52,070 bases of DNA from Nitrospinota bacterium. GTDB taxonomy: Bacteria; Nitrospinota_A; UBA7883; JACRLM01. The notes under the pieces are model-generated. The model saw nothing but the letters and a program-made list of their open reading frames with translations, was not told the origin of the DNA and ran no database searches. Positions 1-7,888 of this stretch are shown one piece after another (position 1 is the stretch's first letter; the number at the start of each line of letters is the position of its first letter). Both the position numbers and the translations under genes were made by a program. The DNA lies in contig JACRLM010000062.1 of assembly GCA_016235255.1 (NCBI GenBank), forward strand, positions 1 to 52,070, given 5' to 3'.

Positions 1-49
1 AATCCATTCTTCCCTTGCCAGTTTTCCCGTTACCGTTTACTCTTTTCAT
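1..49 (-). CDS. 5' end of an unidentified gene cut by the left edge
   Basis: On the minus strand an ATG at 49-47 is preceded by a near-perfect ribosome binding site, AAGGAGG, four bases upstream (60-54). The frame stays open for sixteen codons to the window edge. The visible N-terminus is lysine-rich and polar (MKRVNGNGKTGKEEWI), with no signal peptide. It is divergent from the receiver/TPR gene, and the two share only about 20 bases between start codons, so each promoter must lie in or near the other's coding region. The family cannot be told from sixteen residues. Confidence 0.5.
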   Translation of the reverse strand, partial: MKRVNGNGKTGKGRMD

Positions 50-68
50 GTGACCTCCTTGCTTTCCG

Positions 69-1604
69 TTGTTTTCGTTCAAAAACATGGTAGCAGGTGA
101 GGTCATACCTTCGTTTCAACTAAGTTTAGGACACTTTCGCTTCACGGATCTCGTGGAAACGGACAGCGCGCAAAAGACGTATGACCTGATCCTCGCCAAC
201 ATGGGCCTTCCCGGAAAGAATACGGGCGTTGTTTTCTTCGATATGGCGGCCACCCAGAACCCGGGCCTTAGCCTGGACAAGAAGCTCCGGCGCAACGATA
301 AAACGCATGACATCATCATAATCGCTTTTTCCGACCCGCGGGACCGCCGACAGGCGTCCTTGGCGGCGCAGACGGAAGCGGACGAGATAGTGCCAAAACC
401 ATTCTCCCCCTCCACCGTCCAGAACAAGCTTATGGAGGTGATGACCCGCAAGCTGGCGGACATACGCAAAGAGGTGGACGGCTATCTGTACAAGGTGGAC
501 CTGGCCATCGAAACACCTGAAACCAGCATCACCCAAAAGAAAAAGGCGGAATTTTTCGCGGGCGGGATTTTGAAACTGGCGGAACTTGCGCCATGGAGCC
601 ACCTGCCGGTGCTCGACCTTGGCAAGACGCTGTACAAATTCCGCATGTACACCGAGGCGGAGAAGATGGCCCGGAAAGTGATTTCCGTGGACTTCGGCTC
701 GGCGGAAGCGCACCAGTTGCTTTCGCAGGCGCTAAAGGCGCTTGGCAAGATTCCCCAGTCCATAAAGGAACTGGAGCTTGCGTTGGCGCAAAAACCGAAC
801 TCCGCTGAACTGAAGCTTAAGCTCGGCGAAGCGTACCTCAAGGACGGCAAGCCTGAAAAGTCCATCCCGCTGCTTTCGCAGGCCGCGCAACATTTTGCCT
901 CCCGCTTGGACAGCGAAAAAGAGGCCCGTGGACGCAACTTCCTTGGCCAGGCCAAGTTCGAGAAGGGCGAAGCGGCAAGCGACGGGGAGATGATAAACGA
1001 CGGGATCGAGGACCTGGACAGGGCCACCAGGCTGGATCCGGGGCTTATTTCCGCCTATTACAACCTTGTGGTGGCGTACCAGAAGACCAACCGGCCCGCG
1101 GAGGCATACAAGGTGTTCGAGCGGATACAGTCCGTAGAACCGAGGGACGCGGAGGGCTGGGTGGAAATGGGAAAGACCTACCTGATGCGCCATGAGCCTG
1201 AAAAAGGGGTGTTCGCGTTCAAAAAAGCGGATTCGATGGGTGAAGGCAAATTTGAAATCTACGAGGAGGCAGCCACGGCCCTTTACCGGCACAAGCTGTA
1301 CAAGGACGCGCTGGCCTATCTTGCTAAAGCCAAGCGGATCAATCCATCGGACAAATACGCTTACAACCTGTGCGGTGTGATATACCGGATCCTTGGCGAG
1401 CGGTTCGCCGCGGTGGACGAATATAAAATGGCCGCAAGCCTGGATCCCAGCGACGCGGCGATAATCTTCAACCTTGGCGTGGCCTATTTCAAGACAAGCC
1501 AGGAGGACCTTAGCCTGGAGTATTTCAGAAAGGCCAAGGAGCTCGATCCGAACCTGACCGAAGCGGACAAGTATCTTGATATCCTGGAGGCTGGACAGGA
1601 ATAG
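69..1604 (+). CDS. Degenerate response-regulator receiver + TPR repeat protein
   Basis: Residues about 10-125 look like a CheY-type receiver whose first strand is missing or very divergent. The region that normally carries the phosphorylated aspartate reads ILANMGLPG, with Asn44 in place of Asp, while the switch lysine is kept (VPKPF, Lys110). The N-terminal acidic pair is absent. From about residue 170 to the end are tandem TPR-like helical pairs, with canonical spacing in the last third. The protein is therefore probably a phosphorylation-independent scaffold or adaptor rather than a classical response regulator. The start is uncertain: the frame opens with TTG at 69 and the first ATG is at 87, and neither has a good ribosome binding site. 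No histidine kinase is nearby. The TPR call is firm; the receiver assignment is by pattern only. Confidence 0.75.
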   Translation: MFSFKNMVAGEVIPSFQLSLGHFRFTDLVETDSAQKTYDLILANMGLPGKNTGVVFFDMAATQNPGLSLDKKLRRNDKTHDIIIIAFSDPRDRRQASLAAQTEADEIVPKPFSPSTVQNKLMEVMTRKLADIRKEVDGYLYKVDLAIETPETSITQKKKAEFFAGGILKLAELAPWSHLPVLDLGKTLYKFRMYTEAEKMARKVISVDFGSAEAHQLLSQALKALGKIPQSIKELELALAQKPNSAELKLKLGEAYLKDGKPEKSIPLLSQAAQHFASRLDSEKEARGRNFLGQAKFEKGEAASDGEMINDGIEDLDRATRLDPGLISAYYNLVVAYQKTNRPAEAYKVFERIQSVEPRDAEGWVEMGKTYLMRHEPEKGVFAFKKADSMGEGKFEIYEEAATALYRHKLYKDALAYLAKAKRINPSDKYAYNLCGVIYRILGERFAAVDEYKMAASLDPSDAAIIFNLGVAYFKTSQEDLSLEYFRKAKELDPNLTEADKYLDILEAGQE

Positions 1605-1645
1605 CTTTTCCTTTTCAGCGTCTGAACATAAAGGCGGATCCGTAA

Positions 1646-2512
1646 ATGGCCATCATCTCCGCCTCGCGCCGGACAGACATTCCCGCGTTCCACGGCGCAT
1701 GGTTCATGGACAAAATCGGCAGGGGCTTTTGCCATGTGGCAAACCCGTTCAACGGCAAGGTGGAGAAAGTCCTTCTTGGACTGGGCGACGTGGACGCTTT
1801 CGTGTTCTGGTCGCGCAACTATGCGCCGATGCTCCGCAATCTTGAACGGCTGCGCGCCATGGGCCACCGTTTCTATTGCCAGTTCACCATAAACTGTTAT
1901 CCGAGGTTTATCGATCCGGCGGCTCCTTCGCTTGCCAAGGCGGCCCGCACCGCCCATGCGCTTTGCCGGATGTTCGGCCCGGACACGGTGGTGTGGAGAT
2001 ACGATCCAGTGATGCTTACGTCCGGCGCCACATTCAAGTGGCATGAGCGCAATTACGCCGCCATTTCAAAAGCGCTGGAGGGGGCGGCGGACACTTGCGT
2101 GATATCGTTCATCGACTGGTACCGGAAACTGGACAGGAACCTGCTCCCGGCGCTTGATGCGGGCGGAGCGCAATTGCTTGATCCATCTCTGGATGAACTC
2201 AAAAGCCTTGCTTTGTCATTTGCCGGGACAGCGAAAAGTCATGGAATGCGGCTTGAGACTTGTTGCGAGCCGGATTTTGATCTGCCGCAAACGTCCTGCA
2301 TAGACCGCAAACGATTGAGAGCCGTCACGGGAAAGGACTTTACCGATTTGAAGCTCCATCCCACGCGAAAAGGCTGCAATTGCGCCGTGTCAAAGGACAT
2401 CGGGGCGTATGACACTTGTGTGATGGGATGCGCCTATTGCTATGCGAACAGGTCGCGCAAATCAAGCTTCAGGAATCTTAAGGAAATCCACACAGGCGAT
2501 CTTTCCTTGTAA
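1646..2512 (+). CDS. DUF1848 family protein with C-terminal CxxxCxxC cluster
   Basis: The N-terminus (MAIISASRRTDIPAF) and the WSRNYAPML segment are hallmarks of DUF1848, a family of about 290 residues of unknown function. The C-terminus is cysteine-rich: Cys244, Cys246, then Cys258-x3-Cys262-x2-Cys265. The last three have the spacing of a radical SAM 4Fe-4S site, but at the wrong end of the protein for a standard radical SAM enzyme. The fold is plausibly a TIM barrel with an iron-sulfur cluster. It follows the receiver/TPR gene by about 40 bases on the same strand and may be cotranscribed. A weak AAAGGCGG lies ten bases before the ATG. The family call is good; the reaction is unknown. Confidence 0.75.
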   Translation: MAIISASRRTDIPAFHGAWFMDKIGRGFCHVANPFNGKVEKVLLGLGDVDAFVFWSRNYAPMLRNLERLRAMGHRFYCQFTINCYPRFIDPAAPSLAKAARTAHALCRMFGPDTVVWRYDPVMLTSGATFKWHERNYAAISKALEGAADTCVISFIDWYRKLDRNLLPALDAGGAQLLDPSLDELKSLALSFAGTAKSHGMRLETCCEPDFDLPQTSCIDRKRLRAVTGKDFTDLKLHPTRKGCNCAVSKDIGAYDTCVMGCAYCYANRSRKSSFRNLKEIHTGDLSL

Positions 2513-2527
2513 CGCACATCTTAAGCG

Positions 2528-4630
2528 TCACTCTTTCCTCACCTCGCACAGCAATCCCCGCAGGCGGCACGCTCCAAAGGCCGGGTCATACGGGGGCTGG
2601 TCCGTGGTAAGGATATTGGCGTTGGATTCAAAGATTCCCCCCAGCGGATCGTCCGCCAGTTCCGGGAACCACCATCCATGCTCCACGTTCACAACATCGG
2701 GCCGTATATCATCCGTGACGGCCGCTTTCATCCTGATCTCACCGCGCGGCGAGGCGATAATCACCCAGTCTCCATCGGTTATACCCCTCGCCGCCGCCGC
2801 CTGCGGGCTCATCCGCGCAAGGGGATCGGGATGTTGCTTTCGCAGGCTTTCCACCTGCCTGCCGTCACTATGGAAAAACTCCCGCGTCCTGGCGCCGGTG
2901 ACAAGGATCAGCGGATAACTCGCCGCCACGTCCGGGGAGGCTTCCGGGCTTTCTGGAGGCTCTTCATAAAATGGAAGATGATCGTAACCCATGCGCTTTA
3001 AAGCCGGGCAGGAAAGCTCCACTTTTCGCGAGGGGGTCCGAAAACCCTTCTCCTCGTATTTGCGGTATTTTATCGCGGGCGCCAGATACGGCCCGTTTTT
3101 CACAAGTTCGTTGAAAGTCATGCCGGTTGGCGCCAGTTGATGGTCGAATATCTGGCGGTATGTCATGCCGCATCCCGGCAGATCGAGCCGCTTCATAAGC
3201 TCATCCATTATCCATTCGTCCTGCATCGCCTCGCCTGTCTGCGTGATCTTAGGATGGGCGTACGCAAAGGTTTCCGCCACCAGCGGCATGCCGTTCAAAT
3301 GTTCGATCTCTGTCCAGAACGCCGCCGGAAGCACATAGTCCGAAAGCGCCGCCGACGGGGTCATGAAAAGGTCCGTTGTCACAAGAAGCTCAAGCTTCAT
3401 CAACGCGTCATAAACGCCACGGGTGTTGGCCACGGTGGCCATCGGATTGTTGCCGAACAACATCAGCGACTTCACCGGATAGGGGTTCCCCGTCCGCATG
3501 GCGTTAAACAGGCCGGGGATATGGGCGGAAGGCATGTATGCCCGCCATCCGCCAAGCAGTTTAAAGGTCTCCCCGCCGATACGCTTCTGCGCTGTCTGCT
3601 TTGGCAGTTTATCTTTAAGGGTGGGATATGGATTGAGTATGTTCATCCCCAGCAAGTCGCCGCCGGGCACATCCAGGTTTCCAGTGATGGCGCGCAGTAT
3701 AGCGATTGCGCGCACGGTCTGGAGCGAGTTGGCGTTCTGCTCGATGCCCAGCCCCCATTCGATCACCCCCGGCTTTATGGTTGCGTAGGCTGTGGCCACT
3801 TTTGCGATATCTTCGGCGGAGACCCCGGTGATCTTTTCCGCCCATTCGGGGGTCATGTCCGCCACGCGGCCGCAAAGCTCGTCGAATCCCGAGCACCATT
3901 TGGAGACGAATTGCGCGTCGTGCAATTTGTCCCGGATGATCACATGGATCATCGCCAGCGCCAGCGCCGCGTCCGTGCCGGGGCGCACGGCAAGCCACGT
4001 TCCGCATTTTTTGCCCGTTTCGGAGCGCTGAGGATCTATCGCCACCGTGACGCATCCATCCCCCATGCCCCGTTGCACGGCCGGGGCCAACTCGCCGTCG
4101 GCGCTTGTGACAAGGGGATTGTGCGCCCAGAAAATTATCATCGCAGGTTTCGTGGCGCCGTAATAGTCCGGCGTCACAAAGCCGCCGTAGGTCATGTTGC
4201 TCACGGTTATCCGGGGTATGAAGCATTGGGCCAGCCCCGGTTCATACCAGTTGGGAGTCCCCAGCGCGTTGGCGAACCTGACGGTGTGCATGTAGTGGTG
4301 GCGGCCGGTCCCCTGCCCGATGGCCAGTGATTCGGCCCCCCATTGGCCTTTGATCCGGCCAAGCCTGTCGGCGATTTCGTCCAGCGCGGTTTCCCACGAG
4401 ACCTGTTTCCATTTCCCCTCCCCCCTGGCTCCGGACCTTTTAAGCGGTGTTTTGAGGCGGGCGGGATGGTTGGCCATTTCCGCCGAGTGCACCCCCTTGA
4501 CGCAAAGCCAGCCCCGGCTTATGGGGGATGAAGGGTCCCCCTTTATTTTTTCAACGGCCCCGTCCTTCACATGGACGATCACGCCGCATCCACCGTGGCA
4601 GGATCGGCAGACGCTTTTGACCTGAAGCAT
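2528..4630 (-). CDS. Molybdopterin (bis-MGD) oxidoreductase, orphan catalytic subunit
   Basis: This is a 700-residue DMSO-reductase-superfamily catalytic subunit. An N-terminal 4Fe-4S site is formed by Cys8, Cys11, Cys15 and Cys43 (CRSCHGGC, then WLCVKG). Molybdopterin-binding segments follow, including FWAHNPL and VRPGTDAALALAMIHVI, and the C-terminal domain has GARTREFFHS. Cys136 (GLAQCF) sits where the protein ligand to Mo is expected, which points to the cysteine group (polysulfide/thiosulfate reductase, acetylene hydratase and relatives) rather than the serine group. There is no Tat signal, so the protein is cytoplasmic. No iron-sulfur or membrane subunit is adjacent. Its start overlaps the stop of the sulfatase-like gene in a TAATG junction, so the two are translationally coupled. 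The substrate cannot be predicted. Confidence 0.88.
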   Translation of the reverse strand: MLQVKSVCRSCHGGCGVIVHVKDGAVEKIKGDPSSPISRGWLCVKGVHSAEMANHPARLKTPLKRSGARGEGKWKQVSWETALDEIADRLGRIKGQWGAESLAIGQGTGRHHYMHTVRFANALGTPNWYEPGLAQCFIPRITVSNMTYGGFVTPDYYGATKPAMIIFWAHNPLVTSADGELAPAVQRGMGDGCVTVAIDPQRSETGKKCGTWLAVRPGTDAALALAMIHVIIRDKLHDAQFVSKWCSGFDELCGRVADMTPEWAEKITGVSAEDIAKVATAYATIKPGVIEWGLGIEQNANSLQTVRAIAILRAITGNLDVPGGDLLGMNILNPYPTLKDKLPKQTAQKRIGGETFKLLGGWRAYMPSAHIPGLFNAMRTGNPYPVKSLMLFGNNPMATVANTRGVYDALMKLELLVTTDLFMTPSAALSDYVLPAAFWTEIEHLNGMPLVAETFAYAHPKITQTGEAMQDEWIMDELMKRLDLPGCGMTYRQIFDHQLAPTGMTFNELVKNGPYLAPAIKYRKYEEKGFRTPSRKVELSCPALKRMGYDHLPFYEEPPESPEASPDVAASYPLILVTGARTREFFHSDGRQVESLRKQHPDPLARMSPQAAAARGITDGDWVIIASPRGEIRMKAAVTDDIRPDVVNVEHGWWFPELADDPLGGIFESNANILTTDQPPYDPAFGACRLRGLLCEVRKE

Positions 4631-5451
4631 TACGACGGGGCGCCGGGCAGGCGGCCTTCAAGGAAGGGGACTTCGAACACCTTTTCATGGAAAATCGGGC
4701 CGTGGCCGAAATAGCCTCCTTCACCGAAAAGCTCTCCATGGTCTGCGGTGATGATGAAATGAGTGTCCGGCGGGCATTTTTTGTAAAGCGCGCCCAGAAT
4801 CCCGTCTATATACTCCACGCACTGAACCTGCCTGTTTTTCAGGAACGCCATTTTTTCGCTGTCGAAGAACTCCACTTTTTCATCCCCGGAATCGTCCATA
4901 TGCTTGAACACCCCATGGACGCCGTGGAGCACCGGAATCTGCTCCTTTGTGAGCATGTACGGATAATGGGTCTCCCCCAGGTTGAGGAAGTAAAACGACG
5001 GACGGGCCGGATCAAAGGTCATTTCGTTCACCATCCCGGCGAAGTCGTTATGGTTGTCCATAAGCTTGTATTCGTCGAAATGGGCCGAAATCGTCGTGAA
5101 CTTGTTGAGCACCGGAAGCGAGACTTTGCCGACGGTTTTGTAACCGAGCTTTTTGAGCTTGCACGGCAATGAAAGCTCCGGGACGAACGACTTGAAGTCC
5201 AGGTCCTCCACCCCGAGCCTGTGGCGCCATTTGACGAAGTCTTCCTTATAGACCTCGGAGGCGAAGACCCCGGACGGGGATGTATGCGGGCTCATACCCA
5301 TCAAAAGGACATAGTGCGACGGGGATGTCCAGGAAGCGAAGCTGTAGCGCCGCTCCCCTTTGCCGATAAGGTCCATATTCGGGGTCGCCGCCGCCGAGTA
5401 GGAATCGTAGCGGCAACTGTCCATGATTATGTAAACAAGGTTATTGGGCAT
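4630..5451 (-). CDS. Sulfatase-fold (alkaline phosphatase superfamily) hydrolase
   Basis: The 273-residue protein has the marks of the sulfatase/alkaline phosphatase fold. A first metal-binding Asp lies in YIIMDSCRYDSY (Asp11), a nucleophile loop reads WTSPSH (Thr43 in the Cys/Ser position), and the second metal site is ADHGE near the C-terminus. Thr instead of Cys at the nucleophile means no formylglycine, so a phospho-ester hydrolase or phosphotransferase is as likely as a true sulfatase. It is short for the family (400-500 usual). The start at 5451 is preferred because GGAAGG lies five bases upstream; a tandem ATG at 5454 is the alternative. The open frame continues upstream to 5619 but lacks a binding site there. 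It is divergent from the polysaccharide operon and coupled to the molybdoenzyme downstream. Confidence 0.75.
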   Translation of the reverse strand: MPNNLVYIIMDSCRYDSYSAAATPNMDLIGKGERRYSFASWTSPSHYVLLMGMSPHTSPSGVFASEVYKEDFVKWRHRLGVEDLDFKSFVPELSLPCKLKKLGYKTVGKVSLPVLNKFTTISAHFDEYKLMDNHNDFAGMVNEMTFDPARPSFYFLNLGETHYPYMLTKEQIPVLHGVHGVFKHMDDSGDEKVEFFDSEKMAFLKNRQVQCVEYIDGILGALYKKCPPDTHFIITADHGELFGEGGYFGHGPIFHEKVFEVPFLEGRLPGAPS

Positions 5452-5645
5452 CATCACCTTCCGTCGTTGAGTTTGAAACAGGATCGTCACAGGGCGATCC
5501 GGCCTTTGTAAGGAAAGATAACCCTTAATTATTGCCCCAGGCAAGGGGGAATAAGGCTGATATGAGAAAAAAACATGGCCGGATAGACAATTGTCCTCTC
5601 TTGTTGACGTAAACCGCAATATGCTGACAATGCAACAATTATCCC

Positions 5646-5675
5646 TTGGCTTACTGGCGCCGGAAAATGTAGAAT
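5646..5675 (+). promoter_or_regulatory. Candidate sigma-70 promoter of the polysaccharide operon
   Basis: In the 281-bp divergent region before the sugar transferase there is TTGGCT at 5646-5651 and TAGAAT at 5670-5675 with an 18-base spacer. These match the -35 and -10 consensus at four and five of six positions. It is 58 bases before the start codon. An inverted repeat TTGCC-CCA-GGCAA at 5532-5544 in the same region could be an operator. Nothing else recognisable was seen in this gap. Confidence 0.35.
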
Positions 5676-5732
5676 AATGTAATCGAGGGGAATATTTCGG
5701 TGTTGGTGGCGTTTTCCTGGAGTCGGTGGTAA

Positions 5733-6380
5733 ATGAGTTCGCTTACAAATGGCCGCGTTGCGTTTTCCGAGGATTCAGGCCTTGCGGCAATGGACGCGGC
5801 CAAAAGGGTGTTTGATCTTTTGTTCGCACCGGTAATTTTGCTGATCTGTCTTCCCATTTTCATCGTTGTGGCGGGCCTTATCCGCATGGGAAGCGACGGG
5901 CCGGTGTTTTTCCTGCAGAAACGCTCCGGGCGGAACGGCCGCAGGTTCCGGATGTACAAGTTCCGTACCATGGAAAGGCGCCCGGGGTGGTTCCAGAAAA
6001 CACTGGCCAGCGACACGGACGGTCCCATGTTCAAGAAAAAAGATGATCCACGGGTCACCCCCATCGGCAAAGTGCTGCGGCGTTTGAGCCTGGACGAGAT
6101 CCCCCAGCTTATCAATGTGTTAAAAGGGGACATGAGCCTTGTGGGGCCAAGGCCCCTTGCATGGAAGGAAATGGCGGGGCACGAACAGTGGCGCAACGTC
6201 AGGCTTTCGGTGCGTCCGGGGCTCACCGGGCTTTGGCAGGTGAAAGGGCGCGGGACCGGCCGTTTTGAAGACTGGGTGAAATACGATATGGAATATGTCG
6301 CCAACTGGTCGCTGGCGATGGACATAAAAATTCTGTTCATGACGGCGCAGGCCGTGATCAACAAGAGAGGGGCGCACTGA
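5733..6380 (+). CDS. Polysaccharide-priming sugar-phosphate transferase (short PglC/WcaJ catalytic type)
   Basis: At 215 residues this is the minimal, monotopic form of the bacterial sugar transferase family. A short N-terminal hydrophobic re-entrant helix (residues about 25-50) precedes the conserved core: FRMYKFRTM, RVTPIGKVLRRLSLDEIPQL, VGPRPL and RPGLTGLWQVKGRG. Such enzymes move a sugar-1-phosphate from a UDP-sugar onto undecaprenyl phosphate at the inner membrane, the first step of Wzx/Wzy-dependent polysaccharide synthesis. It is the first gene of a tightly packed operon and overlaps the acyl-CoA ligase by one base (TGATG). It is the only recognisable glycosyl(phospho)transferase in the locus. 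The sugar specificity cannot be read from the sequence. Confidence 0.92.
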   Translation: MSSLTNGRVAFSEDSGLAAMDAAKRVFDLLFAPVILLICLPIFIVVAGLIRMGSDGPVFFLQKRSGRNGRRFRMYKFRTMERRPGWFQKTLASDTDGPMFKKKDDPRVTPIGKVLRRLSLDEIPQLINVLKGDMSLVGPRPLAWKEMAGHEQWRNVRLSVRPGLTGLWQVKGRGTGRFEDWVKYDMEYVANWSLAMDIKILFMTAQAVINKRGAH

Positions 6381-7888
6381 TGATGGGGCCGCAGGTTCCC
6401 GTCCACGAGATGTTGGGCCACTGGGCCGCAGTCCATCCGGACAAGGACTTCATCTATCACCACGGGGGCAGCTACACATATTCTGATGTGGAAGGGCTTT
6501 CGCTGGGATTTTCATCGTTCCTTTCATGTCACGGCGTGGGCGGCGGCGACGTGGTGGCCATAATGTTACCGCGCGTTCCGGAGCTTGTGGCCGCGTTTGT
6601 GGGCGCCTGCCGCACAGGGGCTTTGCCAGCTCCCGTGAACTACCTGTTGGGAGAGGCGGGGGTGGCTGAGTTTCTGGAACGGGCCTCGCCGAAAGTGATA
6701 GTCACCAGCGGGAAACTTTCCGGGCTGCTTCCGGACGGAGCCACCGGCAAATCGCTGGTGGTGGTCATAGAAGGGAATATGGCCGGGGCCATCCCTTGGG
6801 AAAGGGCGGTGGAAGGGGTTTATGACGCGCGTCTCGGGGTGAGCGACCCTTCAGAGGTCTGTTACCTGAACTACACCACAGGCTCCACGGGAAATCCGAA
6901 GGGAGCGCTGGCCACACATTCGAACATATACTGGAACACGGCGTCATGCGTGGAGGCGTTTGGAATGACCCGGGAGGACGTGCATCTTTGCATGTTCGCA
7001 TCCTTCGCCCATCCGCACGAGCTTTTCGCCCGGGCGTTGTGGACGGGGGGGTCGCTGGCGCTGTTGGAGGAGATAAGCCCCAAGGCCATATCCGGGATGA
7101 TTTCAAAACGGAACGTCACTTGCGTGATGGGGCTTTCGCCGATGTACAGAATGATGGAAGAGAGCATTTCGGGAAGGAAATTCGCCTCGTTGCGGGTGGC
7201 GGAGAGCGGCGGAATGCTCACCGATCCCGGGATCAATAAAGGTTTCATGAAAAGGTTCGGCATCCCCGTCCTGTCGGTATGGGGAAGCACGGAGACGACA
7301 GGAGTTGCGCTGGCCAACACACCATCTGCATACAGGACGGACGGTTCCATCGGGCGGCCATGCCCGGGCTATGAAGTGGCGGTGATCGGGGAAGGCTCCG
7401 ACGACGTGGACAACGGCGGCGTGGGAGAGCTTGCGGTGCGGGGCGGCGGTGTCGTCGGCGGTTACCTGGAGTCCGGCGGCGGGACGGCGGACGGCTGGTG
7501 GCGGACGGGGGACCTTGTGCGCCGTGGCGGCGATGGATATTACCACTTCGTTGAGCGCCGCAGCGGGATGATAAAAAGCGCCGGGCTGAAAGTTTATCCT
7601 ACGCAGATAGAGCTCGCCTTGTGCGCCCATCCGGCGGTGTCGGCGGCGGCGGTGGTGCCTGTGGAGGACCGGCTACGGGGGCAGGTTCCCGCGGCGTTTG
7701 TGGAACTTCGCGCAGACAGTGTGGCCGGCGCGGAGGAAATATCGGAGTTTCTGCGCGGGCGGCTGGCGGCGTATATGATCCCGCGGCGGCTTGATATTGT
7801 GGACCGGCTTCCCAGGATAGGGAGCGGGAAAATAGACAAAAGAGGGGTCGTGCGCACATTTGTCAAGCCGCTGGAGGCGGCGGGATGA
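6380..7888 (+). CDS. AMP-dependent acyl-CoA synthetase/ligase
   Basis: This is an ANL-superfamily adenylating enzyme of 502 residues. It has the P-loop motif YTTGSTGNPKG (residues 165-175), the adenylate-binding WGSTETTG region, the hinge TGDLV and a C-terminal GSGKIDKR carrying the catalytic lysine. It activates a carboxylic acid as acyl-AMP and, by analogy with benzoate-CoA-ligase-like members, transfers it to CoA or a carrier. No acyl carrier protein, PKS or NRPS lies nearby. Because it sits between the priming transferase and a dehydrogenase in one operon (1-base overlap before it, 4-base ATGA overlap after it), it probably supplies an acyl group for decorating a sugar or lipid intermediate. 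The acid is unknown. Confidence 0.9.
   Translation: MMGPQVPVHEMLGHWAAVHPDKDFIYHHGGSYTYSDVEGLSLGFSSFLSCHGVGGGDVVAIMLPRVPELVAAFVGACRTGALPAPVNYLLGEAGVAEFLERASPKVIVTSGKLSGLLPDGATGKSLVVVIEGNMAGAIPWERAVEGVYDARLGVSDPSEVCYLNYTTGSTGNPKGALATHSNIYWNTASCVEAFGMTREDVHLCMFASFAHPHELFARALWTGGSLALLEEISPKAISGMISKRNVTCVMGLSPMYRMMEESISGRKFASLRVAESGGMLTDPGINKGFMKRFGIPVLSVWGSTETTGVALANTPSAYRTDGSIGRPCPGYEVAVIGEGSDDVDNGGVGELAVRGGGVVGGYLESGGGTADGWWRTGDLVRRGGDGYYHFVERRSGMIKSAGLKVYPTQIELALCAHPAVSAAAVVPVEDRLRGQVPAAFVELRADSVAGAEEISEFLRGRLAAYMIPRRLDIVDRLPRIGSGKIDKRGVVRTFVKPLEAAG

Noticed and set aside
3137..4330. Open frame of 397 codons on the plus strand inside the molybdoenzyme
   Set aside because: It is antisense to a protein with full cofactor motifs; its translation is His/Arg/Gly-rich with no domain, as expected for a high-GC shadow frame.
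6380..7888. Acyl-CoA ligase as part of a polyketide or nonribosomal peptide cluster
   Set aside because: No ketosynthase, condensation domain or carrier protein was found anywhere in the window.
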